Assembly (NCBI RefSeq): GCF_002019665.1
Contig: NZ_KV917375.1
Location: forward strand, 938,001 to 1,002,000
Direction: 5' to 3'
Origin: Sutcliffiella halmapala
Lineage (GTDB): Bacteria > Bacillota > Bacilli > Bacillales > Bacillaceae_I
DNA: 64,000 nucleotides
The notes beneath the pieces were generated by a model, which ran no database searches, had not been told where the DNA came from, and worked only from the letters and a program-made list of their open reading frames with translations. The first letter of the stretch is position 1, and each line of letters begins with the position of its first letter. This document shows, piece after piece, positions 7,778-16,707 of the stretch. Both the position numbers and the translations under genes were made by a program.

Positions 7778-8956
7778 TTAATTAGGCTTGATATCTTTTA
7801 GATAGGGGATGTTATGCTTATTCCAGTCTGCTTCTATATTCATTAAAACGGCTCCAATGATTCGATTGGCAGATTGTTCATTAGGGAAAATCTGAATGAC
7901 TCGTTCTCTTCTACGTATTTCTCTGTTAACACGTTCTAACATGTTAGTGGTACGTAGGTTCTTATGGTGTTGAACTGGTTGTGAATGAAATTGAATAGCG
8001 TCCTCAAACCCATCCTCTAGTTTATTAATAGCTTTACTGAAGCCCTTTGTGTCTTGGTACTTTTCCACAAAACGGGCTTTCATCTCTCTTACAAGTTTGA
8101 TATCCGAGTTCTGAAACATGTCTTTAAGCTCTTGTCGAGCTTCTGTTGTCTTTTTAGGGAGGGTGTCCATGATGTTCCTTAAGAAATGGACCACACATCT
8201 CTGCCAAGAGGTTCCTAAGAATGATGTTTGAATGGAAGAAACCAAACCAGCATGGGCATCAGAGATCACCATTTTAGGAGATTGAAGTCCTCTAGATTTT
8301 AGGTACTCAAAGAAATTAGACCAGCTTTCAGTGGATTCCGAGTGATTAACTTTCAAGCCAATGATTTCTCTATGCCCGTTTTGGTTCACCCCACAAGCAA
8401 TATGAACACTTTTAGACACCACCTTTTGGTTTTCCCGAACCTTGATATATAGAGCGTCCACGTAAACATAAGGGTAGTAAAACGTGTTTAATGGACGGTT
8501 TCTCCATTCGTTGATGATAGGATCAAGTGTTTTGGTTAAATTGGAAACGAGAGATTTAGACACACTTTTCCCACACAGCTCTTCTACAATTTTCGTTACC
8601 TTTCGTGTAGAAACCCCATTTACCACCATTTCAATCATGGAAAGAATAAGAGCCTGTTCGCAGCGTGCATATTTTTGAAAGACAGTGGTAGAAAATTCCC
8701 CATCTCGTGTACGAGGAACTCTAAGTTTTAGAGAACCAGCTCCCGTAATCAACTCACGCTCATAATACCCATTCCGATAGGATCGGCGTTCTTCAGTTCT
8801 CTCATGAGAGAGTGCGTTGATGTACTCATCTCTTTCTTTTTCCATCAAAGAATTTAAAATAAGGGAAAGGGATGCTTTTACAGGTGATTCTAAAGCGCTT
8901 TTTTCGATTTTCTCTTTGAGATCTTCTAAATTTATAGTAATATTGATTTGGGTCAT
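7778..8956 (-). CDS. IS256-family transposase
   Basis: A mutator-type DDE transposase of 392 aa, the usual IS256 length. The catalytic triad is visible: Asp167 in VYVDALYIKV, Asp233 in VISDAHAGL and Glu341 in NMLERVNREIRRR. The WQRCVVHFLRN motif lies between the last two. The ATG at 8956 is the third of three consecutive ATG codons and the only one correctly spaced from GGAGG, so the first 20 residues of the longer frame are excluded. No frameshift or stop is seen, so the enzyme is likely functional. Confidence 0.95.
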   Translation of the reverse strand: MTQINITINLEDLKEKIEKSALESPVKASLSLILNSLMEKERDEYINALSHERTEERRSYRNGYYERELITGAGSLKLRVPRTRDGEFSTTVFQKYARCEQALILSMIEMVVNGVSTRKVTKIVEELCGKSVSKSLVSNLTKTLDPIINEWRNRPLNTFYYPYVYVDALYIKVRENQKVVSKSVHIACGVNQNGHREIIGLKVNHSESTESWSNFFEYLKSRGLQSPKMVISDAHAGLVSSIQTSFLGTSWQRCVVHFLRNIMDTLPKKTTEARQELKDMFQNSDIKLVREMKARFVEKYQDTKGFSKAINKLEDGFEDAIQFHSQPVQHHKNLRTTNMLERVNREIRRRERVIQIFPNEQSANRIIGAVLMNIEADWNKHNIPYLKDIKPN

Positions 8957-9032
8957 CATCATGTCCTCCGTGCGTGTAGTTTTCTTGGTCGAAAACATTG
9001 TAACACCACGGGTCATGATGGTGACCTTTCTA

Positions 9033-9057
9033 TTTACACAATTATATGGACTTTATC
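9033..9057 (-). repeat. IS256-family right inverted repeat
   Basis: Read inward on the minus strand it begins GATAAAGTCCATATAATTG, the IS256 consensus type, and lies upstream of the transposase. Confidence 0.85.
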
Positions 9058-9776
9058 GCATGCCCCCAAAGTGGAGTTAGGGTACACGGATTTTGGAAGA
9101 AGGGAAAAGCATGCCTCCAAAGTGGCGTTAGGTTACATGGATTTTGGAAGAAGGGAAAAGCATGCTCCCAAAGTGGCGTTAGGGTACATGGATTTTGGAA
9201 GAAAGGAAAAGCATGCCCCAAAAGTGGCGTTAGGATACATGGATTTTGGAAGAAGGGAAAAGCATGCCCCCAAAGTGGCGTTAGGATACATGGATTTTGG
9301 AAGAAGGGAAAAGCATGCCCCCAAAGTGGAGTTAGGGGACACGGATTTTGGAAGAAAGGAAAAGCATGCCCCCAAAGTGGCGTTAGGATACATGGATTTT
9401 GGAAGAAGAGAAAAGCATGCTCCCAAAGTGGCGTTAGGATACATGGATTTTGGAAGAAGGGAAAAGCATGCCCCCAAAGTGGCGTTAGGATACATGGATT
9501 TTGGAAGAAGAGAAAAGCATGCTCCCAAAGTGGCGTTAGGATACATGGATTTTGGAAGAAGGGAAAAGCATGCCCCCAAAGTGGAGTTAGGATACATGGA
9601 TTTTGGAAGAAAAGAAAAGCATGCCCCCAAAGTGGCGTTAGGTTACATGGATTTTGGAAGAAAAGAAAAGCATGCCCCCAAAGTGGCGTTAGGTTACATG
9701 GATTTTGGAAGAAGGGAAAAGCATGCCCCCAAAGTGGAGTTAGGGTACATGGATTTTGGAAGAAGGGAAAAGCATG
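9058..9776 (+). repeat. 51-bp tandem repeat array, right part (14 units)
   Basis: After the IS target duplication, units begin at 9084, 9135 and every 51 bp to 9747, ending in a partial unit at AAGCATGACC. Variation is limited: GCG or GAG in the GTGGNGTTAGG part, GGG, AAA or AGG before AAAAGCATGC, CCCCC or CTCCC after it. With the left part, the original array had 18 units. It lies between the TIMP-like gene and yumC and carries no spacers, so it is a minisatellite rather than CRISPR. Confidence 0.92.
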
Positions 9777-9822
9777 ACCATAATCCCCCTCAGCACCTTC
9801 ATAGTAGGGACTAATGCATACA

Positions 9823-9858
9823 AAAAGCCAACCCTGATACTATCTAGGGTTGGCTTTT
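9823..9858 (-). terminator. Terminator of yumC
   Basis: AAAAGCCAACCCT pairs with AGGGTTGGCTTTT; the minus strand continues in a T-run, 11 bp after the yumC stop. Confidence 0.85.
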
Positions 9859-9868
9859 ATCCAATTAA

Positions 9869-10861
9869 TTAGAACAAACTAGTGCTATGAAGCGGTTGTA
9901 CTTTAGCTTTTGGATCGATGTAGGATTTTGCGTTGTTTACGGCAGTTGGAGCTTCGCCAAAGCCACACGCAATTAGTTTTACTTTTCCGTCGTAGGTACA
10001 AATGTCGCCAGCAGCGTAGATGCCTGGGATATTTGTTTCCATTTTGGAATTTACGACGATGGAGTTTTTCTCGATTTCAAGGCCCCAGTCTTTAATTGGT
10101 CCAAGAGAAGAGACGAAGCCATAGTTGACGATGACATCATCGACATCAAGAACTTCTCTTTCTTCTGTTTTTACCTTTTCTAAGATAACTTGATTAATGG
10201 CATTAGCATCTCCCACTAATTCATAAGGTACGTATGGTGTTTTTACTTCTACTTTTGAGTTCATTAAGTTTTCGACACTGTGCTCATGTGCGCGGAACTT
10301 GTCTCGACGGTGAACGAGCGTGACTTTTTCAGCGATAGGCTCAAGCATTAGTGCCCAGTCTACTGCGGAATCCCCGCCGCCAAATACAACGACTTTTTTG
10401 CCAGCAAATTTGTTCATATCATCTACGAAGTAGTGGATGTTTTTATTTTCGTATTCTACGGCTTTTTCAAGCTCTAGGCGTCGTGGTTGGAAAGCACCGT
10501 TTCCAGCAGTGATGATGATTGCTTTGGAATAGTGAGTTTCTTTATCCGTCGTAATTTTGAAGGTTCCGTCGCCCATTTTTTCTAAAGTTTGAACAGATTG
10601 TTCTAAGCTAATCGTTGGTTCGAACTTAGCCATTTGCTCTTTTAGATTGTTTATTAGCTCTTGTGCACGAATTTTCGGAAAACCAGCAATATCATATATG
10701 TACTTTTCCGGATATAAAGCAGATAGTTGTCCGCCAAGTTGTGGTAGACTTTCAATAATTTTGACACTTGCTTGCCTCATTCCTCCGTAGAAAGCAGTGA
10801 ATAAGCCTGTTGGTCCTCCACCAATAATGGTGATATCATATACTTTTTGTTCTTCAGTCAT
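9869..10861 (-). CDS. yumC: Ferredoxin/flavodoxin-NADP+ reductase, type 2 (YumC)
   Basis: A thioredoxin-reductase-like ferredoxin-NADP+ reductase of 330 aa, transferring electrons between NADPH and ferredoxin or flavodoxin. FAD is bound through GGGPTG at residues 14-19 and the AAGDIC motif near the C-terminus. NADPH is bound through [11 protein letters not shown] around residue 157, followed by [10 protein letters not shown]. It lacks the redox-active Cys pair of true thioredoxin reductases, as expected for YumC. The ATG at 10861 follows AGGGGG. It is divergent from yumB, as in B. subtilis. Confidence 0.93.
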   Translation of the reverse strand: MTEEQKVYDITIIGGGPTGLFTAFYGGMRQASVKIIESLPQLGGQLSALYPEKYIYDIAGFPKIRAQELINNLKEQMAKFEPTISLEQSVQTLEKMGDGTFKITTDKETHYSKAIIITAGNGAFQPRRLELEKAVEYENKNIHYFVDDMNKFAGKKVVVFGGGDSAVDWALMLEPIAEKVTLVHRRDKFRAHEHSVENLMNSKVEVKTPYVPYELVGDANAINQVILEKVKTEEREVLDVDDVIVNYGFVSSLGPIKDWGLEIEKNSIVVNSKMETNIPGIYAAGDICTYDGKVKLIACGFGEAPTAVNNAKSYIDPKAKVQPLHSTSLF

Positions 10862-11064
10862 CGCTGTCTATCCCCCTAAACATTGATATAACTTTCTTCC
10901 TTTATCATAGCACAATTTTCAAATAATATCTTTTCTCATAATGATAATAGCTGTCACAGTCATGGAAAAATGCTGTAATATACTATTAAGAAGGTTGTTT
11001 ATAAGAATATGAAGTAACTATACTTATTTAAATTTTCTAAAGGTTTCAAAACAATCATTTAGTC

Positions 11065-11093
11065 TTGAAAAAAGTCAAGAAAAAGAATATGAT
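11065..11093 (+). promoter_or_regulatory. Sigma-A promoter of yumB
   Basis: TTGAAA and TATGAT with exactly 17 bp between them. It predicts a leader of about 200 nt before the yumB start and lies upstream of a Rex-like operator. Confidence 0.6.
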
Positions 11094-11150
11094 GTTAAAT
11101 AGGCAATTATATTTTATGTGACAAATTACGCACTTTTTCGCCGTTCTTAT

Positions 11151-11168
11151 TCGTGAAGTGTTTCACAA
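11151..11168 (+). promoter_or_regulatory. Candidate Rex operator upstream of NADH dehydrogenase
   Basis: TCGTGAAGTGTTTCACAA is an 18-bp dyad differing from the Rex consensus TTGTGAA-N4-TTCACAA only at position 2. Rex senses the NADH/NAD+ ratio and controls ndh in B. subtilis. The site lies about 50 bp downstream of the predicted start of transcription, where it could act as a roadblock. Confidence 0.6.
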
Positions 11169-11304
11169 AGATTTTCTTCTTATTTTTCAAATAAAAGTAA
11201 TCCTTTAAGTGGATAGTAAGAATAGGTATAGTGAAATTTGTCAGCGTCTTCATTTTTTTCTTATATTTTATAAAAAATTATGTATAAAGGTGGATGTGAT
11301 TCGT

Positions 11305-12522
11305 TTGAAAAAGCCAAGTATAGTTATTTTAGGTGCAGGATATGGTGGATTAATGACGGCAGTACGTCTTCAAAAATTAGTAGGTGTAAATGAAGCAGAG
11401 ATTACACTTATCAATAAAAATGATTACCATTATGAGTCAACATGGTTACATGAAGCATCAGCAGGTACTTTAGCAGCAGATCGTACACGTTACAAAGTTT
11501 CTGATGTTATTGATAAGAGCAAAGTACACTTCTTACATGATACTGTAACAGGAATCAACAGAGAAGCAAAGACGGTTTCCTTAACTAAAGGTGGCGAAAT
11601 CTCTTACGATTATTTAGTCGTTGGTCTTGGTTATGAAGCAGAAACATTTGGAATTAAAGGATTAAAAGAACATGCTTTCACGATTGCTAACTTAAATGTT
11701 GCGCGTAAAATTAGAGAGCATATCGAATATCAGTTTGCTACGTACAACACTGAGTTAAAACGTCGTGATGACCGCTTAACAATCGTTGTTGGTGGAGCAG
11801 GATTTACTGGAATTGAATTCTTGGGTGAATTAGTAAATCGTGTCCCTGAGCTTTGCAGTGAGTTTGATGTACCACATGAAAAAGTCCGCGTAGTTTGTGT
11901 AGAGGCTGCTCCAACTGTGCTTCCTGGTTTTGACCCTGAGCTTGTAGAGTATGCAGTAGGTACTTTAGAGCGTAAAGGTGTCGAGTTCAAAATTGGTACG
12001 GCAATTAAAGAAGCAACAGAAGAAGGAATCATCGTTGCAAAAGACGAGCAAGTGGAAGAAATTAAGGCTGGCACAGTAGTTTGGGCTGCTGGTGTTCGTG
12101 GAAACCACTTAGTAGAAGATTCTGGATTCGAAAACATGCGTGGACGTGTGAAAGTAGATCCTTACTTACGCGCACCAGGTCATGAAGATGTATTCATCGT
12201 TGGAGACTGTTCTTTAATCATTAACGAAGAAATTAACCGTCCATACCCACCAACTGCACAAATTGCGATGCAGCAAGGGGAAGTATGTGCGAAAAACTTG
12301 GCTGTTCTAGTTCGTGGCCAAGGTGAATTACAAACCTTCACTCCTGACTTAAAAGGAACAGTTTGTTCTTTAGGAGAAGATGATGCGATTGGCGTAGTAT
12401 TTGGTCGTAAAATCGTAGGCTCAAAAGCTTCTTTCATGAAGAAGATGGTTGATAACCGTGCTTTATACATGATTGGTGGAGCAGGTCTTGTAATGAAAAA
12501 AGGAAAATTTAATGTTCTTTAA
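11305..12522 (+). CDS. yumB: Type II NADH dehydrogenase-like flavoprotein YumB
   Basis: A 405-aa Ndh-2 family protein oxidising NADH and passing electrons to menaquinone at the membrane. The FAD loop GAGYGG is at the N-terminus ([16 protein letters not shown]). A second dinucleotide motif, [12 protein letters not shown], lies near the middle, and FIVGDCS near residue 300 contacts FAD. The TTG at 11305 is used: it gives MKKPSIVIL and the length of B. subtilis YumB. The 32 preceding in-frame residues are unlike the family. A promoter and a Rex-like operator upstream suggest redox control. YutJ at 1012 is a paralogue. Confidence 0.88.
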   Translation: MKKPSIVILGAGYGGLMTAVRLQKLVGVNEAEITLINKNDYHYESTWLHEASAGTLAADRTRYKVSDVIDKSKVHFLHDTVTGINREAKTVSLTKGGEISYDYLVVGLGYEAETFGIKGLKEHAFTIANLNVARKIREHIEYQFATYNTELKRRDDRLTIVVGGAGFTGIEFLGELVNRVPELCSEFDVPHEKVRVVCVEAAPTVLPGFDPELVEYAVGTLERKGVEFKIGTAIKEATEEGIIVAKDEQVEEIKAGTVVWAAGVRGNHLVEDSGFENMRGRVKVDPYLRAPGHEDVFIVGDCSLIINEEINRPYPPTAQIAMQQGEVCAKNLAVLVRGQGELQTFTPDLKGTVCSLGEDDAIGVVFGRKIVGSKASFMKKMVDNRALYMIGGAGLVMKKGKFNVL

Positions 12523-12534
12523 GATATAAGTTAT

Positions 12535-12571
12535 GAAAAGCTACTCTTTTATAAAAAAAGGGTAGCTTTTC
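12535..12571 (+). terminator. Terminator of yumB
   Basis: GAAAAGCTACTCTTTT pairs with AAAAAGGGTAGCTTTTC (one wobble), followed by TTTTTC. Confidence 0.8.
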
Positions 12572-12632
12572 TTTTTCTTGCACAAATTTGCTGATAACAT
12601 AGAAGGTAGTAGAGAACCAAGGGGGATATTCT

Positions 12633-13112
12633 ATGACAAAAAGAGGAAATGTTTGGCTTGGAGTTGCGGGAGTGGTTATATCTGAAGAAGGAAACTGGTT
12701 GGTGGTCAAAAAGCGATATGGGGGATTAAAAGGGAAATGGTCGTTTCCAGCTGGGTTTGTAGATGCAAACGAAACAGTAGACGAAGCAGTTAAACGAGAG
12801 ATTCTTGAAGAGACAGGGATTGAGGTTAGTGTAGAAGGGATAATGGGGGTTCGTACAGGAGTTATTAAAGAAAAAATCAGTGATAATATGATTATTTTTC
12901 TTTGTAAACCATTACATTCAGAGGTTGTTTTTCAACAAAGTGAGCTTTCCGATGCTGCATTTAAAACAGTGGAAGAACTCGAGCAGGATCCAGATACTTC
13001 TTTGCTTATCCATTACTGTATGAAACAAGCGGAATATTCTCTATTAAAGGGATCCAGCCCTATGAATCCTGGAGATATTTTTGGATATAGCTCGTATAAA
13101 TTATTTTTCTAA
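12633..13112 (+). CDS. NUDIX hydrolase
   Basis: A 159-aa NUDIX-fold pyrophosphohydrolase. The full box is visible as GFVDANETVDEAVKREILEETGIEV, matching G-x5-E-x7-REUxEExGU, with the Glu residues that bind Mg2+. Substrates of this class are nucleoside diphosphates linked to another moiety; the exact one cannot be read here. AGGGGGAT precedes the ATG. The gene sits between yumB and yuiA, each separated by non-coding DNA, so it is probably monocistronic. Confidence 0.88.
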   Translation: MTKRGNVWLGVAGVVISEEGNWLVVKKRYGGLKGKWSFPAGFVDANETVDEAVKREILEETGIEVSVEGIMGVRTGVIKEKISDNMIIFLCKPLHSEVVFQQSELSDAAFKTVEELEQDPDTSLLIHYCMKQAEYSLLKGSSPMNPGDIFGYSSYKLFF

Positions 13113-13291
13113 TAATTCCGAAAATTTAAGAGAAAAAGAGTAAATTATAGATTTAATATGATGTATTCGCTTACATAACCTAATTTCGCCTATTTCGTCC
13201 CTTTTCATAATTCTTGAACGATGTTATATTATCAGAAAATTAAATTAAATTAAGCTTTCTGTTAAAGACAAAACATCTGGAGGGATAAGGA

Positions 13292-13417
13292 ATGAAAAAA
13301 CAACTGCAAACAGAGAACAGGGATTGTGTTTATTGTTCAGGTAAAGGGTATTTTCAGCTTTTATTAGGCGGATCAGAAACTTGCTCATGCTGTGGAGGTA
13401 GTGGTAGAAAATCTTAA
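13292..13417 (+). CDS. yuiA: YuiA, small zinc-ribbon-like protein
   Basis: A 41-aa protein. Two Cys pairs are spaced as in DnaJ-type CxxCxGxG motifs: CVYCSGKGYFQLLLGGSETC and then CSCCGGSGRK. Such a motif normally binds one zinc. It matches the short YuiA protein of B. subtilis in pattern and position (yuiA before yuiB, yuiC). TGGAGGGATAAGGA gives a strong ribosome-binding site before the ATG. The function is unknown; a metal-binding adaptor is plausible. Confidence 0.8.
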   Translation: MKKQLQTENRDCVYCSGKGYFQLLLGGSETCSCCGGSGRKS

Positions 13418-13421
13418 AAGA

Positions 13422-13605
13422 AGGCTGTTTTCGCATACTTTGTTGCTTTTCGTAAATAGAATCAACCCGTCATTATCGTTGCAATCGTGCTCTTTTCCAT
13501 TATGTAATCGAGAGCCTTCTTCTATTTTCTAAGCAAAATGACGGTAAAAAGTCCAAATGCCGACTTTTCACCAGCTTAAAGCAACAATCTTTACGAAAAG
13601 AGCCT
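13422..13605 (+). mobile_element. MITE-like element, copy 1 (184 bp)
   Basis: Ends in imperfect inverted repeats AGGCTGTTTTCGCATAC and, inverted, AGGCTCTTTTCGTAAAG, both leading to TTGTTGC. Flanks AAAAGA and AAAATA are a 6-bp target duplication with one change. An inverted copy lies at 33496-33679, differing at only two positions by eye. There is no internal ORF. It begins four bases after the yuiA stop. Confidence 0.85.
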
Positions 13606-13620
13606 AAAATAAAGATGGCA

Positions 13621-13654
13621 AGTAGCCTGTAGGAAGTAATTCCAACAGGCTACT
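13621..13654 (+). terminator. Hairpin upstream of yuiB, possible terminator
   Basis: AGTAGCCTGT-A-GGAA-GTAA-TTCC-A-ACAGGCTACT folds into a nearly perfect 14-bp stem. Only CTCCTTTG follows, so it could be a weak yuiA terminator or a processing structure. The remaining bases to 13809 hold no gene. Confidence 0.45.
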
Positions 13655-13809
13655 CTCCTTTGCTTAGGAACAAAGGAGGTAATTCCTCACGAAGAGCGAC
13701 ATAATCCTGACAAAAGTGGACAAATTTTTTTATCTGTTCTTCAAAATTAATTGACTCGAAACACCCCATTCAGTACACTTAGAAAAGATGTGTATTGGAG
13801 GTGTTTGGT

Positions 13810-14133
13810 ATGAATATACCAATTTTACTTATTTCCGTAGTACTATTTTTTGTGTTATTTTTTGGAATTGGATTCCTTCTAAATATGTTATTACGTATGT
13901 CATGGATAATGGCTATTATTTATCCAATTGTTTGTGTTTGGATTATCGGACAAGATGATGTGAAGCTTATGGATTTTTTCACGAAACCAGGAGTAGCATT
14001 TTCAACGTTAGGATCAGAGATAGCTTCCTTACAAGTAGCGGATATAACTATTTTAATTAGCGGTTTTACAGGAGCAATTTGTTCTGGAATTGTTATAAGA
14101 ATGCTTAGGAAAAATGGATATCAAATGTTCTAA
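13810..14133 (+). CDS. yuiB: YuiB family membrane protein
   Basis: A 107-aa integral membrane protein. Hydrophobic helices run MNIPILLISVVLFFVLFFGIGFLL, then WIMAIIYPIVCVWII, and near the end ITILISGFTGAICSGIVI. The ATG at 13810 follows GGAGGTG at a normal distance; the TTG at 13795 overlaps this site and is rejected. The order yuiA-yuiB-yuiC matches B. subtilis. The function is unknown. Confidence 0.82.
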   Translation: MNIPILLISVVLFFVLFFGIGFLLNMLLRMSWIMAIIYPIVCVWIIGQDDVKLMDFFTKPGVAFSTLGSEIASLQVADITILISGFTGAICSGIVIRMLRKNGYQMF

Positions 14134-14136
14134 TCA

Positions 14137-14160
14137 AAATCGGCATATGTCGATTTTTTT
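14137..14160 (+). terminator. Terminator of yuiB
   Basis: AAAATCG and CGATTTT enclose an 8-nt loop (GCATATGT) and continue into eight T. Confidence 0.65.
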
Positions 14161-14291
14161 TGTGGAAAAATTTAATAGTTTATTAACATTTAATGGAAAA
14201 ATAACGTGTTTACTAGATAAATCACTCTCAAAAGGAATATTTCTTTGCAAAATAGGGAAGAAATATCTTGTGAGAGGAGTGATTGTATCAC

Positions 14292-15008
14292 ATGAAGACG
14301 GCGAAAACGATATGCCGAAGGATGGTTACTGGAATTTTATTTACGTTAGCCTTATTAGTAACCTTTCAATCTTTGTCTGGGGTAGAAGCTACGACATTAC
14401 AGAAATGGCTCAAAGACAATGAGGTATATGCCTTAGGAGAAGAGGATTCACTCGACGATAATAATAACTTTTTTAAAAAGATTGGTCTTGGTTGGAAAAA
14501 GTTGAATTTTGCTTCTGCAACTCCAACAATTGTGTCATCGGAAGAAGCAGTGGAAACACCTGCAACATTAGAGGATTCTGTCGACTGGAATCAGTATCAA
14601 ACCCATTCTGTATTGGCAACCGGATATACAGCAGGCTATGAATCAACAGGAAAAGCCTCTAACGATCCGGGGTATGGGATTACATATTCAGGGTTAAAAG
14701 TACGGAGAGATCTTTATTCTACAATTGCAGCCGATATAAATGTTTTCCCTATAGGAACTATTCTGTTTATCCCTGGTTATGGGTATGGAGTAGTGGCTGA
14801 TATAGGTGGCGCAATTAAAGGGAATAAAATAGATTTATATTATGAAACAGTAGAAGATGTATTCACCCAATGGGGCAAGAAAAACTTGGAAGTATATATC
14901 GTCAAAAAAGGTAATGGAAAGATAACGGAAGAAGAGTTAACGTCATTAAATGAAGAAGAGGGTATGCAAGTATTTCGTCAACAATTTATCAAGGATAATA
15001 AGAGATAA
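14292..15008 (+). CDS. yuiC: YuiC, 3D-domain cell-wall protein
   Basis: A 238-aa protein with one N-terminal membrane anchor or signal ([19 protein letters not shown]). A linker follows, then a C-terminal 3D domain: [26 protein letters not shown] through [17 protein letters not shown]. The domain is a double-psi barrel related to MltA lytic transglycosylases, with aspartates in the active cleft. It probably cleaves peptidoglycan strands outside the membrane. The ATG at 14292 is placed after AGAGGAGTGA; the TTG three codons earlier is too close to it. Confidence 0.88.
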   Translation: MKTAKTICRRMVTGILFTLALLVTFQSLSGVEATTLQKWLKDNEVYALGEEDSLDDNNNFFKKIGLGWKKLNFASATPTIVSSEEAVETPATLEDSVDWNQYQTHSVLATGYTAGYESTGKASNDPGYGITYSGLKVRRDLYSTIAADINVFPIGTILFIPGYGYGVVADIGGAIKGNKIDLYYETVEDVFTQWGKKNLEVYIVKKGNGKITEEELTSLNEEEGMQVFRQQFIKDNKR

Positions 15009-15080
15009 CAGGTTAAGGAAAGCAGTAAAGCAGCTTGAAGAAGATGGCTAATTTCTAATAACTACTATTTCAATTTTAAT

Positions 15081-15124
15081 AAAAGGTCGATACTATCACT
15101 TAATAGCGATAATATCGACCTTTT
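15081..15124. terminator. Bidirectional terminator, yuiC / cobalamin-binding protein
   Basis: AAAAGGTCGATA pairs perfectly with TATCGACCTTTT around a 20-nt loop with a further stem. It lies between convergent stops. Confidence 0.85.
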
Positions 15125-15126
15125 CA

Positions 15127-15936
15127 CTATGTTAATAAAGGATCAGTGGAAATGGCTTGCGGATAAACCTCAGGATGCAATTGGTGGGCAATTTTTTGTA
15201 AGCCTGCTAATAATCTAGGAGAAGGTCTGCAAAATAAGTTCTCTTCTAATACCAATATATTATCCGATTGAACAGCTGTAACGTCTGCCCAATCTGGCCG
15301 TTTTTTAATGTGCTTTGGTTTCATCTTAGCTTCTTTTACCCCTACCCAAATCATACAAATAACATCAGGGTTTCTTTCCTTTACTTCTTGCCAATCGGTT
15401 TGATAGTTTGCGACTTGTTTATCAGAGAAAATATTAGTCGCTCCTGCAAGTACACTTATTTCAGTTAACCAATTTATATTGCCTGGTGTAAATACAGGCT
15501 TTGGCCACCATTCCCAATAGATTTGAGGGACGGAAGTGATGGTAGCTGCTAATTCACTATAGCTATTTATCATGGTTCTCATAGAGGATGCAACTTGTCT
15601 TGCACGCTCGTTTGTATTGGTTAACTTACCAAGTTTGAGAAGGTCATCTTGAATGTCTTGTAAAGATTGTGGATTTAGCACAATATGGGGAATTTTTCTT
15701 TCTTGTAAAGCTTCTATATTTCGCTCCATACCAGGTACGCTCAAGCTTGCTAGGACTAGATCAGGATTTAAAGTCGCTACTTTATCCATATCTATCTGGA
15801 GATCTGGACCTAGTTTAGGTAAGTGACCGATCTCTTCTGGCCAATCGGAAAAATCATCCACACCTACAAGCTCATCGGTCAGTTGGAGGTAGTGGAGAAG
15901 TTCTGTGTTACTTGGACATAATGAAATAAGCCGCAT
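15127..15936 (-). CDS. Cobalamin-binding (BtuF-like) protein without signal peptide
   Basis: A 269-aa protein of the periplasmic-binding superfamily of class III (BtuF/FhuD-like). The N-terminal lobe starts directly with MRLISLCPSNTELLHYLQL and contains VGVDDFSDWP, PDLQIDMDKVATLNPDLVLAS and the long connecting helix after it. The C-terminal lobe has WLTEISVLAGATNIF and ERNPDVICMIWVG. No signal peptide or lipobox is present, so it is probably cytoplasmic. It sits 14 bp after yuiD in the same direction. The ligand is inferred from the family. Confidence 0.75.
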   Translation of the reverse strand: MRLISLCPSNTELLHYLQLTDELVGVDDFSDWPEEIGHLPKLGPDLQIDMDKVATLNPDLVLASLSVPGMERNIEALQERKIPHIVLNPQSLQDIQDDLLKLGKLTNTNERARQVASSMRTMINSYSELAATITSVPQIYWEWWPKPVFTPGNINWLTEISVLAGATNIFSDKQVANYQTDWQEVKERNPDVICMIWVGVKEAKMKPKHIKKRPDWADVTAVQSDNILVLEENLFCRPSPRLLAGLQKIAHQLHPEVYPQAISTDPLLT

Positions 15937-15950
15937 ATTGAATCACCTAC

Positions 15951-16433
15951 CTACCAAATTTCTGTGAAATAATGAAGGGCTAGTGTTAGTAAAATCCCAG
16001 TTAAGCCACCAAAGAATACTTCTATTGGTTTATGACCTAACAGTTCTTTCAAGTCCTTTGCCTTCTCTTGCTCATTCATTTGTGGCCATTTCTTTGTTTC
16101 TTCGACAAATCGGTTGAAGTCACCGACTAATTTGTTTAATACGGTCGCCTGCTCACCAGCATGCCTTCTTACACCCGTTGCATCAAACATAACAATAATA
16201 GCAAAAACGGCAGCAACGGAGAAAATAGGAGATGCTAATCCGACTTCAAGCGCAACAGCAGTAGCAAGTGCTGTAACAGCAGCAGAGTGAGAACTAGGCA
16301 TCCCACCTGTACTTGTAAGGAGTGACCAATCAATTCTTCTTGTGGCAATAAACTGAATGGGGACTTTCACAAATTGTGCAAAACCAATTGCAGCTAGTGC
16401 GGCCCATAGAGGGAAATTTGAAAATAATTCCAT
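15951..16433 (-). CDS. yuiD: YuiD, divergent PAP2-family membrane protein
   Basis: A 160-aa membrane protein of the DUF212/divergent PAP2 family. The acid-phosphatase-like motifs GGMPSSHSA and DATGVRRHAGEQA are both present. There are about four to five helices, the first being FPLWAALAAIGFAQFVKVPIQF. Family members are related to lipid phosphatases, but activity is not established. It is the first gene of a two-gene unit with the cobalamin-binding protein; the 16434-16707 gap above it separates it from the divergent DUF309 gene and contains nothing else visible. Confidence 0.85.
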   Translation of the reverse strand: MELFSNFPLWAALAAIGFAQFVKVPIQFIATRRIDWSLLTSTGGMPSSHSAAVTALATAVALEVGLASPIFSVAAVFAIIVMFDATGVRRHAGEQATVLNKLVGDFNRFVEETKKWPQMNEQEKAKDLKELLGHKPIEVFFGGLTGILLTLALHYFTEIW

Positions 16434-16707
16434 GTTTCTTAAACGCCCTTTCTATGTTGTACTTTATCATTGCTTTTTTGAAAATTCTTATCCTATTACT
16501 ATACCCCTTTCTAACATGATGTAGCACTTTTGTTAGGAGGGTTTCTTACATAAATTTACGGTGAGAAATCATTAATTGTTTAAGTAAGTAGATTCTTGCT
16601 TAAGGTATTTTGTTGAATGAGCAGTTTCTACTATTCTTATTATTATGAATCATTTTAATTTGTTTGTTAAGATAAAAAAAGGACAAATTTATAAAAGGGG
16701 ATAAATA

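Larger units (their letters stand above)
7557..9057 (-). mobile_element. IS256-family insertion sequence, 1501 bp
   Basis: The element carries one transposase and imperfect terminal inverted repeats: AAGTCCATATTATTGTGTAA at 7561 and, inverted, AAGTCCATATAATTGTGTAA ending at 9053. The right outer end reads GATAAAGTCC inward, the IS256-type terminus; the left outer four bases are AGTC instead. GCATGCCC flanks both sides (7549-7556 and 9058-9065), an 8-bp target duplication typical of the family. Removing the element and one copy of the duplication restores an unbroken 51-bp repeat unit, so the insertion into the array is proven by the sequence. Confidence 0.93.

Noticed and set aside
7371-9776. 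CRISPR array
   Set aside because: Repeats are contiguous with no spacers, no cas genes are nearby, and the 51-bp unit varies gradually.
8948-9814. Long repetitive frames (up to 288 codons plus, 165 codons minus) through the array
   Set aside because: They exist because the 51-bp period is a multiple of three. One starts inside the transposase leader; there is no ribosome-binding site or domain.
11209-11304. 32-residue N-terminal extension of yumB
   Set aside because: Not like the family and lacks a ribosome-binding site; the TTG at 11305 fits length and motif.
14114-14422. 102-codon frame between yuiB and yuiC
   Set aside because: Runs through the yuiB terminator and into yuiC in another frame; no start signal.
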